A stretch of DNA of 64,000 bases from Neptunicoccus cionae (GTDB taxonomy: Bacteria; Pseudomonadota; Alphaproteobacteria; Rhodobacterales; Rhodobacteraceae): positions 1,108,600 to 1,172,599 of the forward strand of contig NZ_BMKA01000001.1 in assembly GCF_014643735.1 (NCBI RefSeq), in the 5' to 3' direction. Positions 26,985-35,936 of this stretch are shown piece after piece (the first letter of the stretch is position 1; each line of letters opens with the position of its first letter). The position numbers were made by a program, and so were the translations under genes. Below the pieces are notes generated by a model. The model saw nothing but the letters and a program-made list of their open reading frames with translations. It did not search any database and was not told the origin of the DNA.

Positions 26985-27820
26985 TGAAATATGAAACTGA
27001 TCTTCCCGTGATGCTGCCGCTGGAGCGGCATCAGAGCGAGCCATTCCTGGGCCTGAAATCAAAGCACATTCTAACAGTCGCTTTAATAGCGATTATTGGG
27101 CCGTGCGTTGCGTTCGCGCAGGCGCCATCCGGTCAGGAATCACCCTTGGCTGTTCTGGTGAACTGGGCCCCGTTGTTGTTAAAAGGGTTCATATTCAACT
27201 TGATTATTTCGATCAGTGCTATGGCATTTGGAACAGCCATCGGCGCCATTTTGGGGCTAGGACAGATATCGCTGATCGCGGCGACCCGCCACAGTTCGTG
27301 GTTTGTCACACAGTTCTTCCGCAACGCGCCGTGGTTGGTCCTGTTGTTCTTTGCGATGTTCTTGCTGCCGTTTGAAATTAACATTCTTGGCTTCAAAATT
27401 CCTTTCCCCGATTGGTTGAAGGCAATTTTGGGCCTGTCCCTGCCTGTCATGGCCAACGTATCCGAGATCGTGCGCGGGGCGGTTCGCTCATTGCCAAGTG
27501 GTCAATGGGAAGCGGCAGAAAGCCTAGCCTACACCAGAATGCAAACTCTGTGGCTGATCATCCTGCCGCAATGCGTCAAACGGATGCTGCCACCTTGGAT
27601 GAACCTTTACTCCATTCTCACAATGGCCACAGTTCTGGCTTCTATTGTTGGTGTATCCGAAGTGATGACCCTAACCGGACAGGCGCTTGCCTCGGAAGGC
27701 GGACGCCCCGAGCTGCTGGCCCCTTTCTACGGCTTCGTCCTGCTGTTGTTCTTTATCTATTGCTATCCAATCGCACGCTTTACTGTGTGGCTGGAGAAGA
27801 AATACGCTGTCATTAACTGA
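26984..27820 (+). CDS. Amino-acid ABC transporter permease (second)
   Basis: Permease of 278 residues, partner of the preceding one. I start at the ATG at 26984, which overlaps the previous stop (TGATG); the frame is open further upstream inside the first permease. A first hydrophobic segment lies at about 27-42 (HILTVALIAIIGPCVAF), then about five further spans. The motif FFRNAPWLVLLFF and the EAA loop EAAESLAYTRMQTLWLIILP are present. The ATPase gene follows after 9 nt. Confidence 0.9.
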   Translation: MKYETDLPVMLPLERHQSEPFLGLKSKHILTVALIAIIGPCVAFAQAPSGQESPLAVLVNWAPLLLKGFIFNLIISISAMAFGTAIGAILGLGQISLIAATRHSSWFVTQFFRNAPWLVLLFFAMFLLPFEINILGFKIPFPDWLKAILGLSLPVMANVSEIVRGAVRSLPSGQWEAAESLAYTRMQTLWLIILPQCVKRMLPPWMNLYSILTMATVLASIVGVSEVMTLTGQALASEGGRPELLAPFYGFVLLLFFIYCYPIARFTVWLEKKYAVIN

Positions 27821-27829
27821 GGAAAATTC

Positions 27830-28576
27830 ATGAGCTGGACAACCGCAGACCCTATGGTCTCTCTTAAGGATGTGCACAAATCGTTCGGGGAATTGAAGGT
27901 CTTGAACGGCGTATCGCTGGACGTCATGAAAGGCGATGTTATTTGCATAATCGGCCCTTCGGGGTCCGGTAAGTCTACCCTTATCCGATGCATAAATGCG
28001 CTCAACGATATTCAACAGGGATCAATTTTGGTGGAGGGCCAAGAGGTCAACGACCCAAAAGTGGACAAGCTTGAATTACGCAAGAAAGTGGGCATGGTTT
28101 TCCAGCAGTACAATCTTTTTCCGCACAAAACGGCTTTGCAAAACGTTATGATGGCACCTATCCGCGTTTTGAAACATGACAAGATCAAAGTGGAAGAAGT
28201 GGCGCGGGCTTTGATCAAAAAAGTGCGGTTGGAAGGAAAAGAAAACGCTTATCCGGGGGAGCTGTCAGGCGGCCAACAACAGCGCGTCGCAATTGCACGA
28301 TCTCTGGCTATGCAACCGGACGTGATTCTCTTCGATGAGGTGACCGCAGCCCTTGATCCTGAAACCGTGGGCGAGGTTCTGCAGACTATCAAAGACCTTG
28401 CCGAGGACGGTATGACCTGCATTCTGGTAACCCATGAAATGGCATTTGCACGGGAAGTCGCGGATCACATCTACTTCACTGATCGCGGCGTTATCGTGGA
28501 ACATGGCCCGCCCGAAACATTCTTCCAGAATGCCCAAGATCCAAGAACCAAGGAATTCCTAAGCCAAATCCTGTAG
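27830..28576 (+). CDS. Amino-acid ABC transporter ATPase
   Basis: ABC ATPase of 248 residues with Walker A GPSGSGKST, Q-loop VFQQYNLFPH, signature LSGGQQQRVAIARSLA, Walker B ILFDEVTAALDPE and the switch histidine in VTHEM. It matches the GlnQ/HisP-type polar amino-acid group in length and motifs. In Walker B the usual P of DEPT is replaced by V (FDEVTAALDP), a common variant in this group. It ends the operon; a strong terminator hairpin follows about 75 nt later. Confidence 0.93.
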   Translation: MSWTTADPMVSLKDVHKSFGELKVLNGVSLDVMKGDVICIIGPSGSGKSTLIRCINALNDIQQGSILVEGQEVNDPKVDKLELRKKVGMVFQQYNLFPHKTALQNVMMAPIRVLKHDKIKVEEVARALIKKVRLEGKENAYPGELSGGQQQRVAIARSLAMQPDVILFDEVTAALDPETVGEVLQTIKDLAEDGMTCILVTHEMAFAREVADHIYFTDRGVIVEHGPPETFFQNAQDPRTKEFLSQIL

Positions 28577-28649
28577 TAAAGCTGAGGTAGATTTGCATTT
28601 CCAAACGAAAGAAATACCCCTCCGGCGGGAGTATTTGGGGAACATTGAG

Positions 28650-28680
28650 GCGGGGGCGCGTTTTGGCGGCCCCCGCTTTG
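28650..28680 (+). terminator. Terminator of the amino-acid ABC operon
   Basis: An 8-bp GC stem (28650-28657/28669-28676, GCGGGGGC with GCCCCCGC) is followed by TTTG. A second hairpin (AAATAC and GTATTT arms, about 28612-28636) precedes it. The convergent gene ends 8 nt further on. Confidence 0.65.
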
Positions 28681-28687
28681 TTAGGGC

Positions 28688-29149
28688 TCAGTTCAGCAGA
28701 TCTGCTGCTAGACCGATCATGGCCACAACCTTAAGCGTTTCGGGGTCCATTCGGTAGATCCGGTCAGCCGCGAGGTAATACGGGAAGTTCGGGTTCAGGC
28801 CGTAAATCTCAGGATTGGTGACGCGTTCGTAGTTGCTTTCGATCCTGTCACCCCCACGATAGACATGACGGTGAACGGTTTTGTGCTCTACCACTGATTT
28901 GCGTGGCAACGTGGTCACGTAAACTGTGTCACTGCCACCATTGGCTTTGCGCCATTCCTTGTCGGCCTTGGCCTGAGCCTTATTCGCCTTTTCTTGCGCC
29001 TTGTGCGCTTTCTTATGAGCTTTTTCCTGCTCTTTATAGGCTTTCTCTATTTTCTTTTCGATTTTTTTATAATCGTCTTTTTTCGCTTCGGCGATGACGG
29101 GCATCAGAGCGACTGCGGCGGCGATCATGGTTGTTGTGGTTCTGCGCAT
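28688..29149 (-). CDS. Secreted lysine-rich helical protein of unknown function
   Basis: Protein of 153 residues. The ATG at 29149 is taken because a typical signal peptide follows (about 1-22, ending AEA). Residues about 22-72 are K/E/A-rich in a repeating KAHK-AQEK-ANKAQ pattern, predicted to be one long charged helix. The C-terminal part has GLNPNFPYYLAADRIYRMD, a motif seen in several exported alphaproteobacterial proteins of unknown role. I do not recognise a named family. It should be periplasmic. Its 3' end faces the ABC transporter operon. Confidence 0.7.
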   Translation of the reverse strand: MRRTTTTMIAAAVALMPVIAEAKKDDYKKIEKKIEKAYKEQEKAHKKAHKAQEKANKAQAKADKEWRKANGGSDTVYVTTLPRKSVVEHKTVHRHVYRGGDRIESNYERVTNPEIYGLNPNFPYYLAADRIYRMDPETLKVVAMIGLAADLLN

Positions 29150-29360
29150 AAGGTTTCCTTTCGGTTCTTCGTCGTATCGGGGGTTAAACGCGAAACCTCC
29201 ATCAAAAGTTCGATGAACGGCTCTGGCTGGCGAAAGTTTGCCTGTCTGTGCCTTGATTTGCCAGACGGCTGAGAGGCGGGACGGGCTTTTGATTGCCGGT
29301 CCCGTTTCTTTCGTGACTTTAACGGTGATGCAGGCCAACAACGGGTGTGCCGTTGAAGGC

Positions 29361-29438
29361 TTAACGGGATTGTGCGGTTGCGGTGAGTGAAAGGCTGAGG
29401 CCTGCGGCGAACAAGGCTAACATTGAAAGTTCACGCAT
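29361..29438 (-). CDS. Tiny ORF encoding a signal-peptide-like 25-residue peptide
   Basis: A 25-codon frame begins at an ATG (29438) preceded by AAAGGA at 6 nt. The product is MRELSMLALFAAG followed by a hydrophobic run and ends TATAQSR, a full signal-peptide pattern with a cleavage-like ATA site near the end. It might be a secreted micro-peptide, an entericidin-like leader or a chance frame. A hairpin (29447-29485) overlaps the ribosome site. It lies downstream of mmsB on the same strand. Confidence 0.4.
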   Translation of the reverse strand: MRELSMLALFAAGLSLSLTATAQSR

Positions 29439-29446
29439 GTTTTTTC

Positions 29447-29491
29447 CTTTCAGGGGCGCTTGAGCCTACGATACGTCCCTGAAAGTTTTTT
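29447..29491. promoter_or_regulatory. Hairpin overlapping the ribosome site of the tiny ORF
   Basis: A perfect 9-bp stem (CTTTCAGGG at 29447-29455 with CCCTGAAAG at 29477-29485). On the plus strand it is followed by TTTTTT, like a terminator. On the minus strand its right arm touches the AAAGGA ribosome site of the tiny ORF and could limit its translation. Confidence 0.45.
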
Positions 29492-29519
29492 CTGTCGCTG
29501 GTGGTGTGCGTTTTTTGTG

Positions 29520-30392
29520 CTACCCGCGTCCGCGTTTTTCAAAGCGGGGCAACATCGCAGAGAAATCCTTGCCGTTGCCGTCTTCTTCTTCAACAAAAGT
29601 CTGGTAGAGTTCCATTGCCTGCTGACCCAGCGGTGTATCCGCATTCGAGGATTCTGCAGCTTGTTGGGACAGGCGCAGATCCTTGAGCATGAGTTCGGCA
29701 GCAAAACCGGGGCGATAGCCGCGATCGGCGGGGGATTCCGGACCGACGCCAGGGGCTGGGCAATAGGCGTTCATGCTCCAGCTGTAACCGGAGGATGTAG
29801 AGACAACATCGAACATCTTTTGACGGTCGAGCCCGAGTTTATCCGCAAGGGCAAAAGCCTCGCAGGTGCCGATCATGGTGATACCAAGGATCATGTTGTT
29901 ACAGATTTTAGCGGCCTGACCAGCGCCGCTGTCACCGCAGTGAACAGCTTTCTGGCCCATGATTTCAAACAGGGGCTCGGCCTTGGCGAAGGCTTCGCTG
30001 GACCCGCCTGCCATGAAGGTCAGCGTGCCGTCACTGGCGCCGCCAACGCCACCCGATACCGGCGCGTCCACGGCGAGAAGGCCAAAGGCGGTTGCAGCTT
30101 CAGCCACCTGACGGGCTGAATCAACGTCGACTGTGGAGCAATCAATAAAGGCCGCGCCCTTGCTCATCACTTCGATGATCTCGCTGGCCACATCGCCGAG
30201 GATCTTGCCGTTGGGCAGCATGGTGATCACGGCATCTTTGTCCTGTGCCGCTGCGCTGGCACTGTCGGCTTTGGTCACGCCCTCGGGCATCTCTGCGGCC
30301 AGATCAAAGCCGCTGACCTGATGGCCGGCTGCTGCAAGGTTGGCCGCCATCGGGCCACCCATATTCCCAAGTCCGATAAATCCGATTTTCAT
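29520..30392 (-). CDS. mmsB: 3-hydroxyisobutyrate dehydrogenase
   Basis: This enzyme oxidises 3-hydroxyisobutyrate to methylmalonate semialdehyde with NAD in valine catabolism. It has 290 residues. The Rossmann motif GFIGLGNMGGPMAANLAAAGH is at the N-terminus, the substrate motif DAPVSGGVGGASDGTLTFM is at about 120-140, and the catalytic lysine lies in GAGQAAKICNNMI. It is the last gene of a four-gene cluster, 9 nt after the hydrolase gene. Confidence 0.93.
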   Translation of the reverse strand: MKIGFIGLGNMGGPMAANLAAAGHQVSGFDLAAEMPEGVTKADSASAAAQDKDAVITMLPNGKILGDVASEIIEVMSKGAAFIDCSTVDVDSARQVAEAATAFGLLAVDAPVSGGVGGASDGTLTFMAGGSSEAFAKAEPLFEIMGQKAVHCGDSGAGQAAKICNNMILGITMIGTCEAFALADKLGLDRQKMFDVVSTSSGYSWSMNAYCPAPGVGPESPADRGYRPGFAAELMLKDLRLSQQAAESSNADTPLGQQAMELYQTFVEEEDGNGKDFSAMLPRFEKRGRG

Positions 30393-30401
30393 AGCTTCCT
30401 C

Positions 30402-31424
30402 CTACAGCTGTTCTGGTTTCAGGGGTTTGAGCATCCGCTCCACATCGGTTTCCGTAACGGATTCCAGATCGGGGCGCGTCCAAACCGGTGTGTGGCTGCG
30501 ATCTATGATCGTGCTTTTGATGCCTTCAACGAAATCACCGTGTTCTGCGGCGCGGAAGGTGAACTGGAATTCTTCCTTCAGGGCTTTCTCGATGGTGTTT
30601 CCGGTACGCACACGTTGCACGATGATCGGTGTGCAACTGACAGACAGCGGGCTTTTCTGACGCAAAGCCTCTTCGGTTTTTGATCCGAATTCGGAGGTGT
30701 CAAGTTTGAGAGAGTCCAGAATATCGTTTACGGTTTCCCAAGCGAAGTGGTGGTCGATCTTGGCTTGCTGGCCTTGCAGGGAAGGGGGCGGGGCAGGGCG
30801 CGCGGCCCGTTCAATGGCGCCTACATCACCATTGGAACAAAGCTTTTCGATCAGCGCGGCCCAGTCGTCCCGTGGGATGAACGTATCCGCAAATCCGGCA
30901 TAGATCGCGTTGCCAGCATCCATGCGTGCACCTGTTGTCCCGAGGTATTCCCCAAGTCGTCCGGGTGCGCGTGCAAGGATCAGTGAGCCGCCCACATCGG
31001 GCACAAGGCCGATGCCGCATTCAGGCATGGCGATCTGGCTGTTTTCACAGACGATCCGGTGGGAACCGTGACAGGACACGCCAACGCCGCCGCCCATAGT
31101 GAACCCTTGCATAAAGGCGATGTAGGGTTTGGGGTAGTTAAAAATCTTCTCGTTCAGGCGGTACTCGTCGCGCCAGAACTGGCGGCCGTAGTCGTAATCA
31201 CCCGCGCTGGCGGTGTCATAAAGCTTCTGGATGTCACCTCCGGCGCAAAAGGCTTTGTCACCTTCCGCGTCGATAATAACCAAAGAAACATCAGCATCAT
31301 CGCGCCATGCGTCCAGCGCGGCTTCGATGTCCAGACACATCTGATAGGTCAAAGCATTGAGCGCTTTGGGCCGTTGCAAGGTGATGCGACCGGCCTGACC
31401 CTCTTTGCGGATTTGTATATCCAT
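30402..31424 (-). CDS. 3-hydroxyisobutyryl-CoA hydrolase
   Basis: This enzyme hydrolyses 3-hydroxyisobutyryl-CoA, releasing 3-hydroxyisobutyrate for MmsB. It has 340 residues of the crotonase fold, with the oxyanion-hole segment FCAGGDIQKLYD and the loop GFTMGGGVGVSCHGSHRI. The C-terminal extension typical of the hydrolase subgroup is present, and distinguishes it from the ~260-residue enoyl-CoA hydratases. The ATG at 31424 overlaps the upstream dehydrogenase stop (TGATG). Some genomes annotate this gene as enoyl-CoA hydratase. Confidence 0.88.
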   Translation of the reverse strand: MDIQIRKEGQAGRITLQRPKALNALTYQMCLDIEAALDAWRDDADVSLVIIDAEGDKAFCAGGDIQKLYDTASAGDYDYGRQFWRDEYRLNEKIFNYPKPYIAFMQGFTMGGGVGVSCHGSHRIVCENSQIAMPECGIGLVPDVGGSLILARAPGRLGEYLGTTGARMDAGNAIYAGFADTFIPRDDWAALIEKLCSNGDVGAIERAARPAPPPSLQGQQAKIDHHFAWETVNDILDSLKLDTSEFGSKTEEALRQKSPLSVSCTPIIVQRVRTGNTIEKALKEEFQFTFRAAEHGDFVEGIKSTIIDRSHTPVWTRPDLESVTETDVERMLKPLKPEQL

Positions 31425-32569
31425 CAATCCCGCTCCGCCAGAAGGTGACGGGCAGTGATCAGGCGCATGATTTCATTAGTGCCTTCAAGGATCTGGTGTA
31501 CGCGCAAGTCCCGAACGAGCTTCTCCATCCCGTAGTCCGCCAAATAGCCGTAGCCGCCGTGCAGTTGCAGCGCGTCATTGGCGACTTTAAAGGCAGTGTC
31601 AGTCACAAACCGTTTGGCCATTGCGCAGTGTTTGGAGGCGTCCGGCGACCCGTTGTCGAGCTTCCATGCAGCCTGGCGGAGGAACACACGGGCGGCTTGG
31701 AGTTCGATCTCCATATCCGCCAGTTTGAATTGCAGTGCCTGAAACTGGTCGATGGTTTTTCCAAAGGCTTTGCGCTCTCCGGTATAGTTCAGCGCGGCTG
31801 TTAATGCGGCCTGTGCGCCGCCCAAAGCGCCTGCAGAAATGTTCAGGCGTCCACCGTCCAGACCGTTCATCGCATAGGCAAAGCCGCGGCCTTCTTCGCC
31901 GATCAGGTTGTCTGCTGCAATTTTGCATTCGTCAAACTGCACTTCGCTGGTGGGTTGGGAGCGCCAGCCCATTTTATCCTCTAACGCGCCGAACGACAAA
32001 CCTTCCGCTCCGTCTTCGACTACAACAGCGGAGATGCCTTTCGGGCCGTCCTCACCTGTGCGGCACATGACGATATAGGCGTCAGAATAGCCACCGCCAG
32101 AGATAAACGCCTTGGTGCCGTTCAACGTGTAGCCTTCATTGGTGCGCAGGGCTTTGGTGCGCAGGGCGCTGGCGTCTGAACCGGAACCCGGTTCGGTCAG
32201 GCAATAGGAAAACACTTTTTTGAGCGATGTCAGGTCGGGCAGCCATTTGGCTTTCTGCTCGGCCGAGCCGAATTTGTCGATCATGCCGCCGACCATATTG
32301 TGGATCGACAGGAAAGACCCGACGGAGGGGCAGGCCATTGCCAAGGCTTCAAACACCAGTGTGGCATCAAGGCGGGTCAGACCAGCGCCGCCGGAGTCTT
32401 CAGACACGTAAAGCCCGCCAAAGCCGAGTTCACCCACTTCGCGCCAAAGCTCTTTCGGGATCGTACCGTCTTTTTCCCACTGCTGGGCGAATGGGGCAAT
32501 CTTTTCCTGCCCGAAGGCATAGGCCATATCAAAAATTGCGGTTTGTTCTTCGCTCAGGGCAAAATCCAT
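31424..32569 (-). CDS. Acyl-CoA dehydrogenase, probable isobutyryl-CoA dehydrogenase
   Basis: FAD-dependent enzyme of 381 residues. It opens MDFALSEEQTAIFDMA, has the FAD-binding motif YCLTEPGSGSDASALRT (about 120-136) and the late DNA-coded segment QILEGTNEIMRLI with the flavin-proximal glutamate region. The neighbouring valine genes indicate that it oxidises isobutyryl-CoA to methacrylyl-CoA; a broader short branched-chain role is possible. No methacrylyl-CoA hydratase gene is in the cluster. Its stop overlaps the hydrolase start. Confidence 0.85.
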   Translation of the reverse strand: MDFALSEEQTAIFDMAYAFGQEKIAPFAQQWEKDGTIPKELWREVGELGFGGLYVSEDSGGAGLTRLDATLVFEALAMACPSVGSFLSIHNMVGGMIDKFGSAEQKAKWLPDLTSLKKVFSYCLTEPGSGSDASALRTKALRTNEGYTLNGTKAFISGGGYSDAYIVMCRTGEDGPKGISAVVVEDGAEGLSFGALEDKMGWRSQPTSEVQFDECKIAADNLIGEEGRGFAYAMNGLDGGRLNISAGALGGAQAALTAALNYTGERKAFGKTIDQFQALQFKLADMEIELQAARVFLRQAAWKLDNGSPDASKHCAMAKRFVTDTAFKVANDALQLHGGYGYLADYGMEKLVRDLRVHQILEGTNEIMRLITARHLLAERD

Positions 32570-32711
32570 GAAAGGCTCCGGTTTTGGGGAATTGAACGCT
32601 TGTTAACTTTCAATTGTTACGCAAGTTTTGCAAGGGGAAAGAAACCGGAAATCTTTCGAATTTCCTGACGTTACTTCGCGCTGCTCAGTATGAAGCGCCT
32701 TGACTGCGTAC

Positions 32712-32737
32712 AAAAAGGGCGGGGAAAGACCCCGCCC
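32712..32737 (-). terminator. Rho-independent terminator after mmsA
   Basis: An 8-bp GC stem (32717-32724/32730-32737) followed on the minus strand by five T (32716-32712). It lies just past the mmsA stop, so mmsA has its own end and the following dehydrogenase operon probably has a separate promoter. Confidence 0.75.
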
Positions 32738-32748
32738 GATTTAAGTGA

Positions 32749-34248
32749 TTATTCCATAGTCGGGATGGAGAAATCCGCCCCTTCTTTGGTGCCCGAAGGC
32801 CAGCGGGAGGTTACTGTTTTGGTGCGTGTGTAGAATTTGAACGCATCAGGACCGTGCTGGTTCAGGTCACCAAAGGCGGATTTCTTCCAACCACCGAAGG
32901 TGTGATAGGCCAGAGGCACGGGGATTGGCACGTTCACGCCGACCATGCCGATGTTGATCCGGTTGGCAAAATCGCGCGCTGTGTCACCGTCACGGGTGAA
33001 AATCGCGGTGCCGTTGCCGTATTCGTGGTCCATCGCAATGCCAAGCGCTTCTTCATAGGATTGCGCGCGAACAGTGGACAGAACCGGACCGAAGATCTCT
33101 TTCTTGTAGATGTCCATGTCTGTTGTGACGTTGTCAAACAGGCAAGCCCCGACAAAGAAACCGTCCTCATATCCTTGCAGGCTGAAGTCGCGGCCATCAA
33201 CCACCAGATCAGCGCCGTCTTTCACGCCGGTTTCCACCAGCCCGAGGATGTTCTGTTTCGCAGCAGCCGTCACAACCGGACCGAAGTCTACGTCATTGCC
33301 AGCCGTGTAAGGACCGATCTTCAGGCTTTCCACCCGTGGGGCCAGTTTTTCGATCAGACGGTCGGCGGTTTCGTCGCCAACAGGGACAGCCACAGAAATC
33401 GCCATGCAGCGTTCGCCAGCAGCGCCGTAACCGGCACCGATCAGCGCGTCTACCACCTGATCCATATCCGCGTCAGGCATAACGATCATGTGGTTTTTCG
33501 CACCACCAAAGCATTGAACCCGCTTGCCGTTGGAACACCCGCGACCGTAGATGTATTCCGCAATAGGGGTGGAGCCGACAAAGCCCACGGACTGGATCAC
33601 ATCGTTGTCGAGGATCGCATCAACCGCTTCTTTATCGCCGTTTACGACCTGAATGATACCTTTTGGCAGACCGGCTTCTTCCATCAGGGCAGCCAGCATC
33701 ATCGGAACGGAGGGATCACGCTCGGACGGTTTCAGGATGAAGGCGTTACCACAAGCAATCGCTGGGGCGAACATCCACATCGGGATCATGGCTGGGAAGT
33801 TGAACGGGGTAATACCCGCAGTCACACCAAGGGCTTGTTTCATGGAGTACATATCAATGCCCGGACCGGCGCCGTCGGTAAATTCACCTTTCAGCAGTTG
33901 CGGCGCACCAATGCAGTATTCCACAACTTCCAGACCACGGATCACGTCACCCTTGGCATCGGGGAAGGTTTTGCCATGCTCGCGCGAGAGGGTTTCGGCC
34001 AGTTTGTCCATGTCGCGGTGCAGCAGGGCGACCATCTTCATCATGACACGGGCGCGAACCTGCGGGTTTTTGGCAGCCCAAGCAGGCTGTGCGGCTTTGG
34101 CGATCTCAACAGCTTTCGCCATTTCTTCGTCGCTGGCCAGTGCAACCTTGGCCTGAACCTCACCCGTTGCAGGGTTGTAAACATCTGCGGTGCGACCGCT
34201 GGTGCCGGCAATATGCTCGCCGTTGATGTAATGTCCGATTTGTTCCAT
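32749..34248 (-). CDS. mmsA: Methylmalonate-semialdehyde dehydrogenase (CoA-acylating)
   Basis: This converts methylmalonate semialdehyde and CoA to propionyl-CoA and CO2, the last step of distal valine catabolism; it also handles malonate semialdehyde. It has 499 residues, the ALDH fold with catalytic cysteine in GAAGERCMAISVA and the family motif TAGITPFNFPAMIPMWMF. The opening IGHYINGEHIAGTSG is typical. It begins 145 nt from a divergent LysR gene. Confidence 0.95.
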   Translation of the reverse strand: MEQIGHYINGEHIAGTSGRTADVYNPATGEVQAKVALASDEEMAKAVEIAKAAQPAWAAKNPQVRARVMMKMVALLHRDMDKLAETLSREHGKTFPDAKGDVIRGLEVVEYCIGAPQLLKGEFTDGAGPGIDMYSMKQALGVTAGITPFNFPAMIPMWMFAPAIACGNAFILKPSERDPSVPMMLAALMEEAGLPKGIIQVVNGDKEAVDAILDNDVIQSVGFVGSTPIAEYIYGRGCSNGKRVQCFGGAKNHMIVMPDADMDQVVDALIGAGYGAAGERCMAISVAVPVGDETADRLIEKLAPRVESLKIGPYTAGNDVDFGPVVTAAAKQNILGLVETGVKDGADLVVDGRDFSLQGYEDGFFVGACLFDNVTTDMDIYKKEIFGPVLSTVRAQSYEEALGIAMDHEYGNGTAIFTRDGDTARDFANRINIGMVGVNVPIPVPLAYHTFGGWKKSAFGDLNQHGPDAFKFYTRTKTVTSRWPSGTKEGADFSIPTME

Positions 34249-34396
34249 GTGAGGTCTCCCGTGAGTGTTCCAAGATTGTTGTCGGGAATTTAACCAAACA
34301 AAACTGTGGGGTCTATAGGTTAATCTCCAAGATCATTTTGCATTTTTGCAAAATGAATGTAAGCTGTACCACCAGAGATTTCCGTTAGGGTAGGTG

Positions 34397-35302
34397 ATGG
34401 CAAAAGATACGAACTGGGATGATCTGAAGGTGTTTCTCCATGTGGCGCAGGCGGAGAGCCTGACCGCTGGTGCCAAAGTCTTGCGGATGGATCCTGCAAC
34501 CCTGTCCCGCAGGATCGCACGGCTGGAAGAGGGCATGGGCGCGCGGCTGTTCGCAAAAAGCCCGCAGGGCTATCACCTGACAGAACGGGGGCAGCGCCTT
34601 TTGACCCACGTGGAGCACATGGAACTGGCGCTTCGTTCCGCGCAGGGAGAGGTGGAGGATCAGGATGACACGCTGTCCGGTTCGATCCGTATTGGCGCAC
34701 CGGACGGGGCGGCGAACTTTCTGCTGCCGCAGGTTTGCGCCGAAATCTGTGACGAAAATCCCGGTCTGGATATGCAAATCCTTGCGGTGCCCCGTGTGTT
34801 GAACCTGTCCAAACGAGAGGCGGATATGGCCGTCACGGTGTCTGCGCCCAAAACGGGGCGGCTGAGCGTACAGAAAATCTCGGACTACACGCTACATCTG
34901 GCGGCCACGAAAGAATATCTCGCAAGCCATCCCCCGATAAGACACAAATCAGACCTGAAAGACCACCGGTTGATTGGCTATATCAATGATCTGATCTTTG
35001 ATGATGAACTCGACTATATGGGGGAGATTGGCGAATCCACCCGTGCGCCGCTAACGTCGAACAGCTTCTCGGTGCAGATGAACTGGGCGCGACGGGGCGC
35101 TGGCGTCTGTATTGTGCATGATTTTGCCATTCCAACCTTCCCCGAGGTTGAACGTATCCTGACCGATCAGATTTCCCTGACCCGTTCGTTTTATCTGGTG
35201 CGTCACAGTGACGATCGGCGGGTGGAGCGGTTGAACCGTGTGGCGCAGCTTCTGACCGGAAAAATACGGCAAGAGATCAAGCGCCTGCAAGCTGCTGCTT
35301 GA
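34397..35302 (+). CDS. LysR-family regulator, probable regulator of mmsA
   Basis: Protein of 301 residues. The HTH lies in residues about 5-65 (DDLKVFLHVAQAESLTAGA, PATLSRRIARLEEGMGARLF), followed by a standard effector domain. I start at the ATG at 34397, following TAGG; a GTG precedes it directly. It is divergent from mmsA with about 145 nt between them, the usual arrangement for a LysR activator and its target, so it probably controls valine or beta-alanine type catabolism. The effector is unknown. Confidence 0.88.
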   Translation: MAKDTNWDDLKVFLHVAQAESLTAGAKVLRMDPATLSRRIARLEEGMGARLFAKSPQGYHLTERGQRLLTHVEHMELALRSAQGEVEDQDDTLSGSIRIGAPDGAANFLLPQVCAEICDENPGLDMQILAVPRVLNLSKREADMAVTVSAPKTGRLSVQKISDYTLHLAATKEYLASHPPIRHKSDLKDHRLIGYINDLIFDDELDYMGEIGESTRAPLTSNSFSVQMNWARRGAGVCIVHDFAIPTFPEVERILTDQISLTRSFYLVRHSDDRRVERLNRVAQLLTGKIRQEIKRLQAAA

Positions 35303-35358
35303 CAGACCGCGCCTGTGCGACGCACGATAGAATCTACAGTTTACAGGAGGTTGTGCCC

Positions 35359-35793
35359 ATGCTGATCAAACAGATCCTTGCCGGAAAGTCTGCGGGAAAG
35401 ATTACCACTGTGAAACCCAAGGACACGATAAGCGAGGCGGCAAAACTGCTGTCCACCCACCGGATCGGGGCGCTGGTCGTGTCTGAAACCGGAACCGATG
35501 TGCTGGGCATACTCTCAGAGCGCGATATCGTGCGGGAGCTTGGCCTGCGGGGCAGCAGCTGCATGTCGGATGTGGTCGGTGACTTGATGACTTCGGATAT
35601 TATTACAGCCGTCCCCGCAGATACGGCTGAAAGCGTGTTGCAGACCATGACGGACAAGCGGTTTCGCCACATGCCGGTCATGGAGAACGGCGCGATGGTG
35701 GGGCTCGTTTCCATCGGAGATATCGTCAGCGCCCGTCTGGCCGAGGTGAGTTCCGAAAAGAACGCCATGCAAGATATGATAATGGGGCGATAA
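35359..35793 (+). CDS. CBS domain-containing protein
   Basis: Protein of 144 residues built of two CBS motifs (about 10-65 and 75-130), forming a Bateman module that usually binds adenine nucleotides. The ATG at 35359 lies 8 nt after a strong AGGAGG; the frame is open further upstream without support. Both motifs end in the typical GILSERDIVREL and GLVSIGDIVSARL. No catalytic domain is attached, so it may be a stand-alone energy sensor. The exact role is unknown. Confidence 0.85.
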   Translation: MLIKQILAGKSAGKITTVKPKDTISEAAKLLSTHRIGALVVSETGTDVLGILSERDIVRELGLRGSSCMSDVVGDLMTSDIITAVPADTAESVLQTMTDKRFRHMPVMENGAMVGLVSIGDIVSARLAEVSSEKNAMQDMIMGR

Positions 35794-35936
35794 GAACGGC
35801 GACGATCAATGCCCTGAGATCCTTTTGGAGCAGGCGGTGTTACACACCGTGTTATTTGTAACGCCACGTTTTATCTTGCATTTTTCAGGACCACAGATCA
35901 TCAAATGTGGGATTAACGCGAAAAAAGGCCCGACCC

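Noticed and set aside
32854-34293. 479-codon plus-strand frame across mmsA
   Set aside because: Antisense shadow of mmsA, whose catalytic motifs are intact; the frame's protein has no recognisable domain.
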